Origin: Heloderma charlesbogerti
Lineage: Eukaryota; Chordata; Lepidosauria; Squamata; Helodermatidae
DNA length: 64,000 bases
Assembly: GCA_026122225.1 (NCBI GenBank)
Contig: JANEZZ010002355.1
Span: 744,001 to 808,000 of the forward strand
Reading direction: 5' to 3'
The position numbers were made by a program, and so were the translations under genes. Positions 29,991 through 39,730 of this stretch are shown here, one piece after another (within the stretch, counting starts at the first letter, position 1; each line of letters opens with the position of its first letter). The notes beneath the pieces were generated by a model. The model searched no databases. It saw only the letters and a list, made by a program, of their open reading frames with translations, and had not been told where the DNA came from.

Positions 29991-32900
29991 ATGAGCCAGG
30001 GCAAATTGGATGTGGTTATTGGGGAGATGTCAAGATTAAATACAGACATTTTGGGGGTCAGTGAACTGAAATGGACTGGAATGGGCCACTTCACATCAAA
30101 TGACCACCAGATCTACTACTGTGGACAAGAGGACCACAGAAGAAATGGAGTAGCTTTCATAATTAATAATAAAGTGGCTAAAGCAGTGCTTGGATACAGT
30201 CCCAAAAATGACAGAATGATCTCAATTCGAATTCAGGGTAAGCCATTTAACATCACAGTGATCCAAATATACGCCCCAACCACAGATGCTGAAGAAGCAG
30301 AAGTAGATGAGTTCTATGAGGATCTGCAGCACCTACTGGATAGTACACCAAAAAAATATGTTATTTTCATTACAGGAGACTGGAATGCTAAGATGGGTAG
30401 TCAAATGACACCTGGAATTACAGGCAAGCATGGTCTGGGAGAACAAAATGAAGCAGGACATAGGCTGATAGAATTTTGCCAAGACAACTCACTGTGCATA
30501 ACAAACACTCTCTTCCAACAACCTAAGAGACGACTTTATACATGGACTTTACCAGACAGTCGACACCGAAATCAGATTGACTACATCCTTTGTAGCCAAA
30601 GGTGGCAGACATCTATGCAGTTGGTAAAAACAAGACCTGGAGCTGATTGTAGTTCAGATCATGAACTTCTTATTGCACAATTGAGAATCAGACTAAAGAG
30701 AATAGGGAAGACCCACAGATCAGTTAGATATGAGCTCACTAATATTCCTCATGAATATGCAGTGGAGGTGAAGAATAGATTTAAGGAACTAGATTTAGTA
30801 GATAGGGTCCTGGAAGAACTATGGACAGACGTTCGCAACATTGTTCAGGAGGCGGCAACAAAAAACATCCCAAAGAAAAAGAAAACCAAGAAGGCAAGAT
30901 GGCTGTCTGCTGAGACACTGGAAGCAGCCCAAGAAAGAAGGAAAACAAAAGGCAACAGTGATAGGGGGAGATATGCCCAATTAAATGCAAAATTCCAGAG
31001 GTTAGCCAGAAGAGATAAGGAATTATTTTTAAACAAGCAATGCGCGGAAGCGGAAGAAGATAATAGAATAGGAAGGACAAGAGACCTCTTCCAAAAAATT
31101 AGAAACATAGGAGGTAAATTCCAGGCAAAAATGGGTATGATCAAAAACAAAGATGGCAAGGACCTAACAGAAGCCGAAGAGATCAAGAAAAGGTGGCAAG
31201 AATACACGGAAGATATGTATAGGAAGGACAATAATATCGAGGATAGATTTGACGGTGTGGTCGGTGAGCTAGAGCCAGACATCCTGAAGAATGAGGTTGA
31301 ATGAGCCTTAAGAAGTATTGCTAATAACAAGGCAGCAGGAGATGACGGTATCCCAGCTGAACTGTTTAAAAGCTTGCAAGATGATGCTGTCAAGGTGATG
31401 CATGCCATATGCCAGCAAATTTGGAAAACACAAGGATGGCCACCAGATTGGAAAAAATCAACTTATATCCCCATACCAAAAAAGGGAAGCACCAAAGAAT
31501 GTTCAAACTATCAAACAGTGGCACTTATTTCACATGCCAGTAAGGTCATGCTCAAGATCTTGCAAGGTAGACTCCAGCAATTCATGGAATGAGAATTGCC
31601 AGATGTACAAACTGGGTTTAGAAAAGGCAGAGGAACTAGAGACCAAATTGCCAATATCCGCTGGATAATGGAGAAAGCCAGGGAGTTTCAGAAAAACATC
31701 TATTTCTGTTTTATTGACTATTCTAAAGACTTTGACTGTGTGGATCATCACAAATTGTGGCAAGTTCTTGGTGGCATGGGGATACCAAGTCATCTTGTCT
31801 GCCTCCTGAGGAATCTGTATAACGACTAGGGATGTACAAAAGTTCTGCCACAGATCTCGGGGAGGCTGAATGCCAACACATTCGGCCCCCCGAAATTGGT
31901 GGTGGAATGGCCACTACCCCCCCCCCTGCCACCCCCCTGGGACGGTACTTACCTGGGGCGGATCTTCCTGGCGGCAGCGGCTCTGGCGGCGGCTCCAGCG
32001 GCGGGGCGGCGGGGCGGCGGTGGCTCCGGCGGCGGGGCGGTGGCGGCCGGTCTTCCGACCGGCTGCCACCGCCGCAATTTCCAGGTTTTTTAAAAAAACA
32101 AAACAAAAAAACGTGATAGGCTACGTAAATGTTTACGTAGCCTATCACGGCTAAATTTAAAAAAAACACCGTGATAGGCTACGTAAATACGCTGATAAAA
32201 ACAAAACAAAAAAACGCGTGTACGCAAATGGCGGCGCCCATGGATGCCGCCATTTGCGTTCCTTATTTTGGCACGTCTTAGTCTATGTAAACATTTATGT
32301 AGACTAAGACGGCGAAAATAAGGAACGCAAATGGCGGCGCCCATGGGCGCCACCATTTGCATACGCGCGTTTTGTTTTTGTTTTTTTATCAGCCGTGATA
32401 GGCTACGTAAACATTTACGTAGCCTATCATGGCTGACTGCAGGGATGCAAATGGTGGCAGCTACAGCCACCGCCATTTGCGTCCCTGCTAGCCAGCGGCC
32501 GGATGTCCGGCTGCTGGCGGAGCCAGCCGGCGGCTCCGCAGAATCACTGCGGAGCACAGCCGGCCAGGATTCTGGGGGGAGGAGGAACGGAGTGCCTCCC
32601 CCCCCGGCGAGGATTCTGGGGGGAGAGATGGAACGCCTCCCCCCGCACCATCAGCATAATCCCCGAAAGGTAAGTGATTTTTGTACATCCCTAATAATGA
32701 CCAAGTAGCAACGGTAAGAACAGACCATGGAACAACGGACTGGTTTAAGATTGGGAAAGGCATATGGCAGGGTTGTATACTCTCACCCTACCTATTCAAC
32801 CTGTACGCAGAACATACCATGCAACATGCTGGGCTTGATGAAGCCAAGGCTGGAGTTAAAATTGCTGGAAGAAACATTAACAATCTCAGATATGCAGATG

Positions 32901-33662
32901 ATACCACTTTGATGGCTGAAAGTGAGGAGGAGCTGAGGAACCTTATGACGAAGGTGAAAGGAAGTGCAAAAGCTGGGTTGCAGTTAAACCTCAAAAAAAC
33001 CAAGATTATGGCAACCAGCTTGATTGATAACTGGCAGATAGAGGGAGAAAATGTGGAGGCAGTGACAGACTTTGTCTTTCTAGGCGCAAAGATTACTGAA
33101 GATGCTGACTGCAGCCAGGAAATCAGATGATGTTTACTTCTTGGGAGGACAGCAATGATAAATATTGATAAAATAGTGAAGAGCAGAGACATCACACTGA
33201 CAACAAAGGTCCGCATAGTTCAAGCAATGGTATTCCCTGTAGTAACCTATGGCTGCGAGAGCCGGACCATAAGGAAGGCTGAGCGAAGGAAGATAGATGC
33301 TTTTGAACTGTGGTGCTGGAGGAAAATTCTGAGAGTGCCTTGGACTACAAAAAGATCAAACCAGTCCATACTCCAGGAAATAAAGCCAGACTGCTCACTT
33401 GAGGGGATGATATGAAAGGCAAAACTGAAGTACTTTGGCCACATAATGAGAAGACAGGATACCCTGGAGAAGATGCTGTCTGATGCTAGGGAAAGTGGAA
33501 GGCAAAAGGAAGAGGGGCCGACCAAGGGCAAGATGGATGGATGATATTCTGAAGGTGACGGACTCGACCTTGGGGGAGCTGGGGGTGGTGACAGCTGACA
33601 GGAAGCTCTGGCGTGGGCTGGTCCATGAAGTCACGAAGAGTCGGAAGCGACTGACCAAATAA
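29991..33662 (+). pseudogene. BovB ORF2 pseudogene (endonuclease and reverse transcriptase)
   Basis: The product nicks target DNA and reverse-transcribes the LINE RNA. The AP-endonuclease part (GTWNVRSM just before the chosen ATG, ELKWTGMG, GDWNAKMG, SDHELLI) is open from 29874 to a stop at 31302. RT motifs follow in the same frame: IPIPKKG, TGFRKGRGTRDQ, FIDYSKDFDCVDH, with a second stop at 31590. The frame is cut at 31826 by an inserted element and resumes at 32702 with GCILSPYLFN and the catalytic LRYADDTT. Further stops lie at 33128 and 33413, and a frameshift near 33490 precedes the C-terminus ending SRKRLTK. The stop at 31590 fits a CGA-to-TGA change at a CpG, the others single-base decay. 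The copy cannot be active; open frame continues upstream of the ATG, so the true start is uncertain. Confidence 0.93.
31827..32693 (+). mobile_element. Multi-hairpin hAT-type element, copy 2 (867 bp), inside BovB
   Basis: Termini TAGGGATGTAC and GTACATCCCTA are perfect 11-bp inverted repeats. Octamers ATAACGAC (31819-31826) and ATAATGAC (32694-32701) are a near-perfect target duplication that restores the BovB reading across the site. Internal hairpins: GTGATAGGCTACGTAAA arms at 32113-32149 and 32393-32430, and a 'gcaaatggcggc' palindrome at 32224-32261 with a second at 32324-32361. Outward splice donors: minus strand at 31953/31952 (CCCAG|GTAAGT), plus strand at 32669/32670 (GAAAG|GTAAGT). 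No protein-coding gene. Confidence 0.92.
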
Positions 33663-33689
33663 ACAACAACAACAAACCAAGATATATAA

Positions 33690-34299
33690 TGCATTTAGTT
33701 TGGGATTTAATTTTAACATGTTCTGAGAGTCAAAATTAATTCTGTAGAGTAAAAATTGCCAATCTCATTCACCATATGAATTACTTTCATCTCATTGGTA
33801 CTGCCAGTGCCCACTGAATGTTGTAGTAGCTGCACATTTGCTTAAAAAGCAAGATAAATTATATGTATATTGCATATTGTGTCCCAAGAATCAAAGGCAA
33901 AGAAGGGACAGGCATGTGTGCATGTAAGAAAAACTATGGATCAAATAGCTGTGAAAATTGGTCAGTGGAGAGAGAGAGAGAATAAATGATAAAAATAGCA
34001 GTTGTCAGAAAACACACATGCAATTTACTGCTCCCAAAATGTTTTGAATTGCAGTGTCTCAAGGATCATAAAAATAGCTGAGAGGAAGGGGTGTCTCCAG
34101 ATGGTTGTCCTTCTTAATTGTAGTTAGACTGTAAAACTGTCTTGGATTAATTTATACTTTCAGATCTGTCTTTCAAAGGCAATAGACAAAAACCATGAAA
34201 GCTGAGATTCTGTTGATGTTTCTAATTTTAGTAAAGGTATCCATTACTCCCACACTTATTTCTCTCTCTCTCCCCCCACCCCATCCTATACATCAGCTT
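33690..34299. other. No recognisable feature
   Basis: AT-rich unique-looking sequence with a (GA)n run at 33968-33980 and (CT)n at 34260-34272. Confidence 0.5.
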
Positions 34300-34338
34300 T
34301 CCCCAACCTGGTTCCTTCAAGATGTGTTGTAATACAAC

Positions 34339-34417
34339 CAGTAAAGGCTGCAGGCTCTGATGTCAGTGGGGCAGTGAACCTATTTGGGGGATAAAATTCA
34401 GCACCATGGATAGCTCC
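34339..34417. mobile_element. CAGTGGAGGCTG-family MITE, internally deleted
   Basis: Starts CAGTAAAGGCTGCAGGCTC and keeps 'ttcagcaccatggatagctcc'; most of both arms is missing. Confidence 0.6.
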
Positions 34418-34487
34418 ATGATCATTGCTGGCTGGGGGAGTTGTAGTCTGAACATATATGAACAATTCTGACCCACTTACATTGGCT

Positions 34488-35308
34488 GCCTATATGCTTC
34501 TGAGCCCAATTCAAAGTGCTGGTTTTGACCTATAAAGCCTTACATGGCTCGGGACCACAGTACCTGATGGAACGCCTCTCCCAGCATGAACCGACCTGTA
34601 TACTACTACGCTTTGCATTAAAGGCCCTCTTCCAGGAGCCTCCTCCAAGGGAGGCTCGGATGGCGGCAAGAAGGAAGACGGCCTTCTCAGTGGCGGCCCC
34701 CCATTTATGGAATAACCTTCCTGATGAGGCCCAACTGGCACCAATGTTGTCATCTTTTTGCCACTAGGTTAAAACTACCCTCTTCTCTCAGGCATTTGGC
34801 AGTATGTAAGGAGTCTCTTTGATTATCTCTGGCTGATTGATTTAAATTGTTTTAGATCATAGAATCATAGAATAGTAAGGTTGGAAGGGGCCTATAAGAC
34901 CATTTAGCTCAATGCAGGAATCTAAGTCAAAGCCTCGCTGACATGGCTGTCCAGTTTCACCTTGAATGCCTCCAGTGTGGGAGAGCCCACCACCTCCCTA
35001 GGTAATGGGTTCTATTGTCATATTGCTCTAACAGTCAGGAAGTTTTTCCTGATGTTCAGCCAGAATCTGACTTCCTGTAACTTGAGCCCATTATTCCATG
35101 TCCTGCATTCTGAGATGATTGAGAAGAGATCCTGGCCTTCCTCTCTGTGACAACCCTTCAAGATATATGTTGTTGTTGTATGTGCTATTTCTTCTGTGTC
35201 ATTACATGAATGGTTTTATACTTTATATAATGTATTTTAATGGGATTTTTTTTAAAGTGAACCACCCTATATGGGGCAGTATAGAAATATAATGAATGAA
35301 ATGAAATG
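34488..35308 (+). mobile_element. L2-type LINE 3' end, split by CR1
   Basis: Readable ORF2 C-terminus: FKVLVLTYKALHGSGPQYL-like, REARMAARRKTAFSVAAPHLWNNLPDEAQL, compare the same region at 58045-58330. The 3' UTR resumes after a CR1 insertion at 34857-35162 ('atatatgttgttgttgta', 'gaaccaccctatatggggc') and ends in (GAAAT)n. Confidence 0.85.
34857..35162 (-). mobile_element. CR1 LINE 3' end, 5'-truncated
   Basis: On the plus strand it begins TCATAGAATCATAG, the inverse of the ATTCTATG octamer repeats that end CR1, followed by 'ggttggaaggggcctataag'. It matches 39731-40060 closely. It inserted into the L2 3' UTR. Confidence 0.93.
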
Positions 35309-35364
35309 AAAAACATCTGGAGGGCACCAGCTTGGAGAAGGCTGCTATGCATGATACTGCAAAG

Positions 35365-35692
35365 CAGGGGTGCAATACCTCAAGCTTGGGGAGCAAATCT
35401 GGCCCTCCTGGAATCCCAGTCTCACTCACCAGGGTTCCCTAGATGCCCTTGAACAGTTAGCCTGGTGCCAGCCTCTTTCCTCTGATCCCCAATCATTTGG
35501 TAGTTTCCTGGCTTTTGTGTCCCATTCCAAAAGGCTGAAATGCCTCTCCTAAGGTTTAGTTACCAGAATTTCTTGCTAATTTTGGCCCTGCCCTTTTTGC
35601 CTTTGGCCCCGCCCACCACTGGAATGTGGCCTCCAAGAGCTTCTTGGAAATGGCATTTGCCTCTTGGGCTGAAAGAGGTTCAGCAGTGCCTA
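35365..35692. mobile_element. hAT-type MITE, GGGTGCAGAACC family
   Basis: Starts CAGGGGTGCAATACCTC; interior 'tctggccctcctggaa', 'aaggctgaaatgcctctcctaagg' and 'gcccaccactggaatgtggc' match 5836-6189. The right end is decayed (GAGGTTCAGCAGTGCC). Confidence 0.8.
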
Positions 35693-35860
35693 GGACTGCT
35701 CTCCTTATCTGCCCAGCCTGGAGGCAGAGCTAGCCATGGATAGCCAGGCAGCCGGGACATTCTACAGCATCAGATGGGCTGACTTACCAACTTTCTGGCC
35801 CTGCCTGGCACTGTGTTTTGCTGCCCAAGAGAGAAGCTTCCCCCGGAGTTGGAGCTGAAG

Positions 35861-35900
<40 letters not shown>

Positions 35901-36322
35901 CCTCAGGCAAATTACAACTGATTTGGGCCAGCTGTGCTCAAGGTGCTTGAGACTGCTCCCTTTTCTGCCCAGCCCAGACAAGGGGTGGCAGCGCCCCAGT
36001 GGCAAAGATGCAGAACGCAGAGTCACCCCTTTGCGGGGAGCCACTTTGCGAGGACACAAGGGCAAGGGACACCTGCCTAACAGCAGATTGCTTCGCTTGC
36101 AGTTTTCTATGTGTGGAGTTGGCTGTTTCTCCTAAAATATCTTGTTACGTGCCTGGGAGAGAGGATATGGAGCCAAGTTGGTGGACCTGAGGGGGCCCCA
36201 ATTACTGTGGTTATGGGTCAAGGGACAGACGGTGTTGGGAGGAGGGCTGGCCAGGTAAGGGGAACATGGCCCAGACAGTTAATGGCTGTGCTGTGTCCAG
36301 CCCTCCCTGCATCCATAGGCAT
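35693..36322. other. Possible L2 5' region with a (AC)n tract
   Basis: (AC)n lies at 35864-35898. The flanking GC-rich text could be the 5' UTR of the L2 copy that begins to be readable at 36323, but I cannot show this from homology within the window. Confidence 0.35.
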
Positions 36323-38757
36323 GGTGGTTGCTCTATCAGCCAGCCCATGGGCTCAAGATGCTGCTTTTAAATGCCAGATTGGTTCAGAATGAGATCACCC
36401 TTATCCATGATTTAATAGCTGATGAAGCAGCCAATCTGGCATGTATAATTGAGACCTGGGTGAGTGAGCAGGGAGGCGTTTGTCTCTCCCAGCAATGCCC
36501 ACCAGGATCCTTGGTTCAGCATCAGGGTAGACCTGAGGGCAGAGGAGGAGCCAGAGACGTGATTAACACCTCTCTGCGAGAGGGAGTGGTCCCAGTTCAT
36601 CTGAAAAAGACAGTAGTGAGACCACGCCTGAAGACATCCTCCCCAGACCCAGAAAATCTTAATAATTACAGGCCAGTGGCAAATGTGCCATTCTGGGCAA
36701 GGTCTTTGAGCAGGTGGTTGCGAGCCAGCTCCACACTCTTGGGTAATGAGGACATGCAGCTCTACTTCTCCTTTTCATCTTCTTCAGGTGAGGCTGTGGA
36801 TGTTCCAAATCAGTCGGGTTGGCGGAGAATTTCTCCCTGAAACTTCGGGGGGCCGAGCGCCAATGTGTTCGGCCCCCCGAACAAGTTTCGGGGAGAAATT
36901 CTCCGCACCCCCCCGCACCCCGCACCCCCCCCCCGGGACAGGACTTACCTTTGCTGAATGTTCCTCCCGGCGGCGGGTCCGGCCGGCGGTTCGGCGGGTC
37001 TTCGTCCAGGGCGGGAGCGGCAGCCGGTCTTTCGACCGGCTGCCACCACCACCATTCCAATAAAAGAAAAAAAAACGCCCCCGTGATAGGCTACGTGATG
37101 ATTAACGTAGCCTATCATGGCTAGATTTGCAAAGTCAGCCATGATAGGCTACGCAAATCGTCACGTAGCCTATCACGGGTGACTTAAAAAAAAAAAAGCG
37201 CATACGGATAATGGCGGCCCCCATAGGGAGCCGCCATTCCCGTTCCTTATTTGGTCGCTGTAGTCTACGTAAATCTTTACGTAGACTATGGCAGAAATAA
37301 GGGCAACGCAAATAGTGTTGCCCTTATTTTCGCCGTAGTCTACATAAAGATTTACATAGACTACAGCGACCAAATAAGGAACGTGAATGGCGGCTCCCTA
37401 TGGGGGCCACCATTTGCGTACGCGCTTTTTTTTTTTTTTTTTAAGTCACCCGTGATAGGCTACGTGACGATTTACGTAGCCTATCATGGCTGACTTTGCA
37501 GATCTAGCCGTGATAGGCTACGTTAATCGTCACGTAGCCTATCACGGGGGCTTTTTTTTTTTTTAACTTTTTAGTTCGCGGCCGGGCGAGGCGAGGCGCC
37601 TCCTCCCCGGCCTGAATTTCAGCCGGGCGAGGCGGGAAGCCTCCCCCCGGCCTGAATTTTGGCCGGGTGAGGCAGGAAGCCTCCCCCCCGGCCTGAACTT
37701 CGCGGGGGGAGCAGCAAAGCGCCTCCCCCCCACCGCGAAAAGCTTCGAGGACAGGTAAGGGACTTTCATGCACCCCTACAAATCAGTGCCTGGCTGCAAT
37801 GGACTGGATGAAGGCTAGTAAACTGAAACTTAAGACTGAGATGCTGTTGGTGGGTTGTTGTTCTGACTGGATGGAGGAGGGTGTTCCACCTGTTCTGGAT
37901 GGGGCTACACTCCCCCTGAAGGAGAAAGTTCGTAACTTGGGGGTTCTCCTAGAACCATCCTTGTCACTTGAGTCTGAGGGGGCCTCAGTGGCACAAAGTG
38001 CCTTCTACCAGCTTCAGTCGGTGGCCCAGCTGTGCCCCTACCTGGACAAGGATAACCTGATTTCAGTTGTCTATGCTCTGGTGACCTCCAAGTTACATTA
38101 CTGCAATGTGCTCTACATGGGGCTGCCTTTGAAGACGGTTCAGAAACTGCAGCTCATGCAAAATGCGGCAGCCAGATTGATAACAGGGACCAGAAGGTAC
38201 ACACTTATAAGACCTAGTCTGGCCCACTTGCATTGGCTGCCTATATGTTTCTGAGCCCAATTCAAGGTGTTGGTTTTAGCCTATAAAACCTTACATGACT
38301 CAGGATGGCAATTCCTGATGGAGTGCCTCCTTCGGCTCAAACATAGCCATATACTATGCTCAACATCTAAGATCCTCCTCTGGGTGCCTACTCCAAGGGA
38401 GGCTCAGAAGCCAGTAACAAGGGAGAGGGCCTTCTCAGTGGTGGCCCCCAATTGTGCAATGATCTGCCCAATGAGACCTGCCTGGCACCAACATTGTAAT
38501 CTTTTCAGCACCAGGTCAAGACTTTTCTCTTTTCCCAGGCATCTGGCAGCATGTGATGAGCTTTAATTGATCCTAGATTTGTGTTATGGTTTGGTTAATG
38601 GCTCAAAGTTGCTTTAGATATATGTTGTTTTTGCGTATACTGTCCATGTGTATTTTTTTTATATTTTAAATTTGGATATTGTACTTTTAATGTTTTATCC
38701 TTTGTAAACCACCCAGAGAGCTTCGGCTATGGAGCGTTATAAAAATGTAAATAACAA
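36323..38757 (+). mobile_element. L2-type LINE with internal deletions, split by a multi-hairpin element
   Basis: The first part reads as one frame with deletions: endonuclease start LLLNARLVQNEITLIHDLI...LACIIETWV, then INTSLREGVVPVHLKKTVVRP, ENLNNYRPVANVP, then GEAVDVPNQ at 36813. After the inserted element the frame continues with CLAAMDWMKASKLKLK and on through LGVLLEPSLSLE, VTSKLHYCNVLYMGLPLKTVQKLQL to HLHWLPICF, a frameshift near 38250, and the C-terminus to about 38560. The 3' end is 'taaaccacccagagagcttcgg' with a short A/T tail. Most of the RT core is missing. Confidence 0.88.
36814..37778 (+). mobile_element. Multi-hairpin hAT-type element, copy 3 (965 bp), inside L2
   Basis: Perfect target octamers CAAATCAG flank it (36806-36813, 37779-37786). 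Its left end is TCGGGTTGGCGG and its right end CATGCACCCCTA. It holds four GATAGGCTACGT hairpins (37083-37121, 37140-37178, 37452-37490, 37510-37546) around a central palindrome (about 37190-37430) with TAGTCTACGTAAA arms, GGCAACGCAAATAGTGTTGCC at the axis and ATGGCGGC motifs outside. Outward donors: minus strand 36949/36948 (CAAAG|GTAAGT), plus strand 37754/37755 (ACAG|GTAAGG). This is the fullest copy of its subfamily. Confidence 0.92.
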
Positions 38758-38866
38758 CACCCCTGCTGTAAAGTGACTACCTAATCCCATCTAATGGTAA
38801 GACCCAGACTTACTTGCAAGAGTGATTTGCCATGGTCCCCAAAACTTATTTGGTTGTTGTATTTTG

Positions 38867-39592
38867 TAGGGATGGACGAAAGTCACTTACCTGTCCTCGA
38901 AGCTTTTCCCAGTGGGGGGGAGGCGCTTCGCTGCTCCCCCTGCGAAGTTCAGGCCGGGGAGGGAGGCTTCCCGCCTCGCCCGGCCAAAATTCAGGCCGGG
39001 GGGGAGGCGTCCCGCCTCGCCCGGCAAAAATTCAGGCCGGGGAGGAGGTGCCTCGCCTCGCCCGGCCGCGAACTAAAAAGAACTATTTGCGTTGCCCTTA
39101 TTTTCACCGTAGTCTACGTAAAGATTTACGTAGACTACAGCGACCAAATAAGGAACGGGAATGGCGGCTCCCTATGGGGGCCACCATTATCCGTACGCGC
39201 TTTTTTTTTTTTTTTTAAGTCACCCGTGATAGGCTACATGACGATTTACGTAGCCTATCACGGCTGACTTTGCAAATATAGCCGTGATAGGCTACGTTAA
39301 TCGTCACGTAGCCTATCATGGGGGCGTTTTTGTTTTTTTTTCTTTTATTGGAATGGCGGCGGCGGCAGCCGGTCGAAAGACCGGCTGCCACTCCCACCCC
39401 GGACGAAGACCAGCCGAACCGCCGTCCGGACCCGCCACCGGGAGGGACATTCGGCAAAGGTAAGTCCCGTCCCGGGGGGGTGCAGGGGGCGGGGGGGGTG
39501 CGCAGAATTTCTCCCCGAAACTTGTTCGGGGGGCCAAACACGTTGGCGCTCGGCCCCCCGAAGTTTCAGGGAGAAATTCTCCGCCAACCCTA
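38867..39592 (-). mobile_element. Multi-hairpin hAT-type element, copy 4 (726 bp), one palindrome arm missing
   Basis: Perfect target octamers GTATTTTG (38859-38866, 39593-39600). Termini TAGGGATGG and CCAACCCTA. It is in the opposite orientation to copy 3, and very similar to it, but lacks one arm of the central palindrome: the sequence goes from the 'ggccgcgaactaaaaag' end module directly to a single 'gcgttgcccttatttt' arm. Outward donors: minus strand 38891/38890 (ACAG|GTAAGT), plus strand 39459/39460 (CAAAG|GTAAGT). Confidence 0.92.
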
Positions 39593-39730
39593 GTATTTTG
39601 TCTTGTTACTTGCAGCACCATCACAGAGTCAAATCAGATGGCAGGCTATGCTTCCTGCCATCAATCTGAATGCAAAAACACTTTTGACCCATATTGGCCC
39701 CCACCCCAAATTATTGCCAGAATGGAAAAT

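Larger units (their letters stand above)
29600..33680 (+). mobile_element. BovB (RTE clade) LINE, nearly full length, inactive
   Basis: About 3.2 kb of BovB sequence interrupted by an 867-bp element at 31827-32693. The 5' part has the typical 'gaagggacacccaagatggg' leader, followed by an endonuclease/reverse-transcriptase ORF. The 3' end is 'ctgaccaaataaacaacaacaacaa', the short ACAA-type end of BovB. BovB is abundant in squamates and is known for horizontal transfer to ruminants, so it supports the squamate assignment. The length shows it is not strongly 5'-truncated. Confidence 0.95.
34300..35345. mobile_element. Palindromic MITE split by later insertions
   Basis: The left part (34300-34338, 'agctttccccaacctggtt', 'aagatgtgttgtaata') and central part (34425-34458, 'gctggctgggggagttgtag') belong with the far right part (35309-35345, 'aacatctggagggcaccagc', 'ttggagaaggctg'). 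Between them lie a CAGTGGAGGCTG MITE fragment, an L2 3' end and, inside that, a CR1 3' end. Confidence 0.65.

Noticed and set aside
32100..32430. CRISPR-like look of repeated GATAGGCTACGTAAA palindromes
   Set aside because: Spacing is irregular, the repeats are inverted pairs inside a transposon, and the genome is a vertebrate one.
35860..35900. Simple (AC)n, (TG)n and (AAAT)n tracts as special signals
   Set aside because: They are ordinary microsatellites, several of them LINE tails or expansions inside repeats.
36239..36262. Splice-donor-like 'caggtaagg' at 36254 as a host exon boundary
   Set aside because: It lies just upstream of L2-derived sequence with no conserved exon next to it; a single match of this kind is expected by chance.
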